The position numbers were made by a program, and so were the translations under genes. From assembly GCA_040381195.1 (NCBI GenBank), contig JBEIHR010000010.1:1-33101 (forward strand): a DNA stretch of 33,101 bases. Reading direction: 5' to 3'. Origin of the DNA: VGCC01 sp040381195. GTDB lineage: Bacteria; Actinomycetota; Actinomycetes; S36-B12. Shown here piece after piece: positions 32,090 through 33,101 of the stretch; the first letter of the stretch is position 1, and every line of letters begins with the position of its first letter. The notes below the pieces were generated by a model. That model had not been told where the DNA came from. It searched no databases and saw only the letters and a list, made by a program, of their open reading frames with translations.

Positions 32090-33046
32090 TTAGGTGAAGG
32101 AATCGAACGCGATCAGGGTGACCATCCCGACGCTGACGACAAGGATGGTGATCGTCAGGAAGGTACGACGAAGTCGCTGCTTGCGCTCCTGCCCCGCGGG
32201 CCCCTGGAAGGCTTCGGCATCCGTACGTCGTACACCGATGACCCCGCACAGAAGCACCAACCCGAGCACGAGGTACGCCACCATCACGGATAGGTCCCTC
32301 AGCGTGAGGTACCCGACTGCACCCGTCGTGGTTCCCGTCGTCAGGTAGAAGACCGTCACACCCACCAGGCCCGCGGCTGCCGTAGCGATCTGCACTTCGA
32401 AACGGGAGAGCATCAGAGTGGCGACACTCACCAGGACGAAGATGAGCAGAGGCAGGTAGTACTTGGTGATGCTGGCGATCGTGCTCCGGCTCAAGGGGAC
32501 CGTCAAAACCAGACGGGAGTAGTCCCCGCGGAGGCTTTGATAGGTGGTGGTCGAGGACGAGAATTCGAACGGCTCACGATCCCAGCCGGGGACACGTACC
32601 TCGGGTACGACTTCGCTGCTCAAGGTCTCGGGGACGAAAACCAATGTCTCCGCACCGAAGAGTCGATCTTCGATTTTGATGGAAAGATTCTGAGTATCGA
32701 AGAGGAAGAGGCGTAGGTCCGGTGAATACGTGAAGGTGCCGGAAACGAGCCACCAGGTCTCGTCGGGGTTTTCCGTGATCGCCTGTCTGGTGTAGGTCAC
32801 GCCATTGAGGATGTCCCAGTCGGTCCTGTTGCACGGGCTCGGGCATCGCATGGAGATATAGAACGTGGCATTGAACGTACCCGGCGTTACGTTGACGCCA
32901 GACAACTCGGTGAGGAGAATCGAGGTGTCCACCTGGACGGGAGCCGCCGCAGACGACACGACTGGAGCGTCAAAGGCCTGGGAAACGGGGGCAGCGACGA
33001 AACAACCCAGGGTCAGGGTTACGACTGCCAGGACCCACCGCAGAAT
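32090..33046 (-). CDS. Pentameric ligand-gated ion channel-like protein (non-canonical start)
   Basis: The first canonical in-frame start is GTG 32959 (289 residues), but the frame upstream encodes a convincing signal peptide (ILRWVLAVVTLTLGCFVA, ending PVSQA) with no ATG, GTG or TTG before an in-frame stop at 33080-33082. I place the start at ATT 33046 (318 residues). Numbering from GTG 32959, a beta-rich extracellular domain contains the Cys-loop-position motif LRLFLFDTQNLSIKIE (82-97) and VPGWDREPF (123-131), close to bacterial channels of the GLIC type. Four helices follow: M1 (about 165-185), M2 (189-208, IATAAAGLVGVTVFYLTT), M3 (222-243) and M4 (266-285). As in other prokaryotic members there are no disulfide cysteines in the loop. 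A cation or anion channel gated by an unknown ligand is expected. The extracellular domain is somewhat short. Confidence 0.6.
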   Translation of the reverse strand: MLRWVLAVVTLTLGCFVAAPVSQAFDAPVVSSAAAPVQVDTSILLTELSGVNVTPGTFNATFYISMRCPSPCNRTDWDILNGVTYTRQAITENPDETWWLVSGTFTYSPDLRLFLFDTQNLSIKIEDRLFGAETLVFVPETLSSEVVPEVRVPGWDREPFEFSSSTTTYQSLRGDYSRLVLTVPLSRSTIASITKYYLPLLIFVLVSVATLMLSRFEVQIATAAAGLVGVTVFYLTTGTTTGAVGYLTLRDLSVMVAYLVLGLVLLCGVIGVRRTDAEAFQGPAGQERKQRLRRTFLTITILVVSVGMVTLIAFDSFT

Positions 33047-33101
33047 CGTGATGACACCACCGTCTGTAAGCCGGAGATTTCAAACCCTAAGCCCTCTTAT
33101 C

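Noticed and set aside
1..33101. tRNA, rRNA, CRISPR array, IS element, integrase or att-like repeats
   Set aside because: Looked for and not seen; the locus shows no visible mobile-element boundary within the window.

Overview
The window is GC-rich DNA (mid-60s % by eye). It has dense, overlapping genes, GTG/TTG starts next to ATG, and several genes whose start codon sits 6-9 bases after a TAnnnT -10 box (leaderless style). These traits and the protein families point to an actinobacterium (Actinomycetota), probably not Streptomyces, whose GC is higher. Genus cannot be told from the window.

Region 1 (about 1-23250) is an almost complete extracellular contractile injection system (eCIS, phage-tail-like nanosyringe) locus in two divergent operons. 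The left operon runs on the minus strand from the sheath (start 15284) to 1729: sheath, tube, tail-assembly chaperone, a 53-residue DUF6760-like protein, a 1010-residue disordered protein with a DUF4157 HELTH domain, a fused tube-like/Cis7/LysM protein, VgrG-like spike hub, gp25 wedge, baseplate J/gp6 protein, tail protein I-like protein, and a zinc-ribbon membrane protein with a discoidin-like tail. A second membrane protein with beta-sandwich and Fn3 domains enters from the left edge on the plus strand. The right operon (15398-23252, plus) holds the PAAR-like spike tip (DUF4280), the DUF4255 cap protein, a SET-domain-like protein, the AAA+ ATPase, a GNAT acetyltransferase and a 954-residue protein of unknown function that may be cargo. 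No tail-fibre gene is visible. With two membrane proteins in the locus, this suggests a cytoplasmic, membrane-docking CIS like that of Streptomyces rather than a released particle (inference).

The 113-base gap between the operons is the most striking non-coding element. It has a C8-TTT-G7 palindrome at its centre, flanked symmetrically by perfect inverted copies of GGTTACCGT. Each copy carries a plausible -10 box (TACCGT) for one operon, which makes a mirror-image divergent promoter.

Region 2 (about 23350-26880) is accessory: an Abhydrolase_9-like serine hydrolase with an Ala/Gly-rich, possibly membrane N-terminus, and a convergent, disordered 475-residue protein with no recognisable family.

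Region 3 (26948-33101) looks like ordinary chromosome: a DUF4287/YdhG-like protein, a secreted endonuclease/exonuclease/phosphatase family protein, an MFS transporter, a DUF4436 membrane protein, a secreted M14 zinc carboxypeptidase, and a pentameric ligand-gated ion-channel-like protein whose signal peptide has no canonical start codon.

No rRNA, tRNA, CRISPR array, insertion sequence or integrase was seen. No gene-free stretch exceeds 300 bases.
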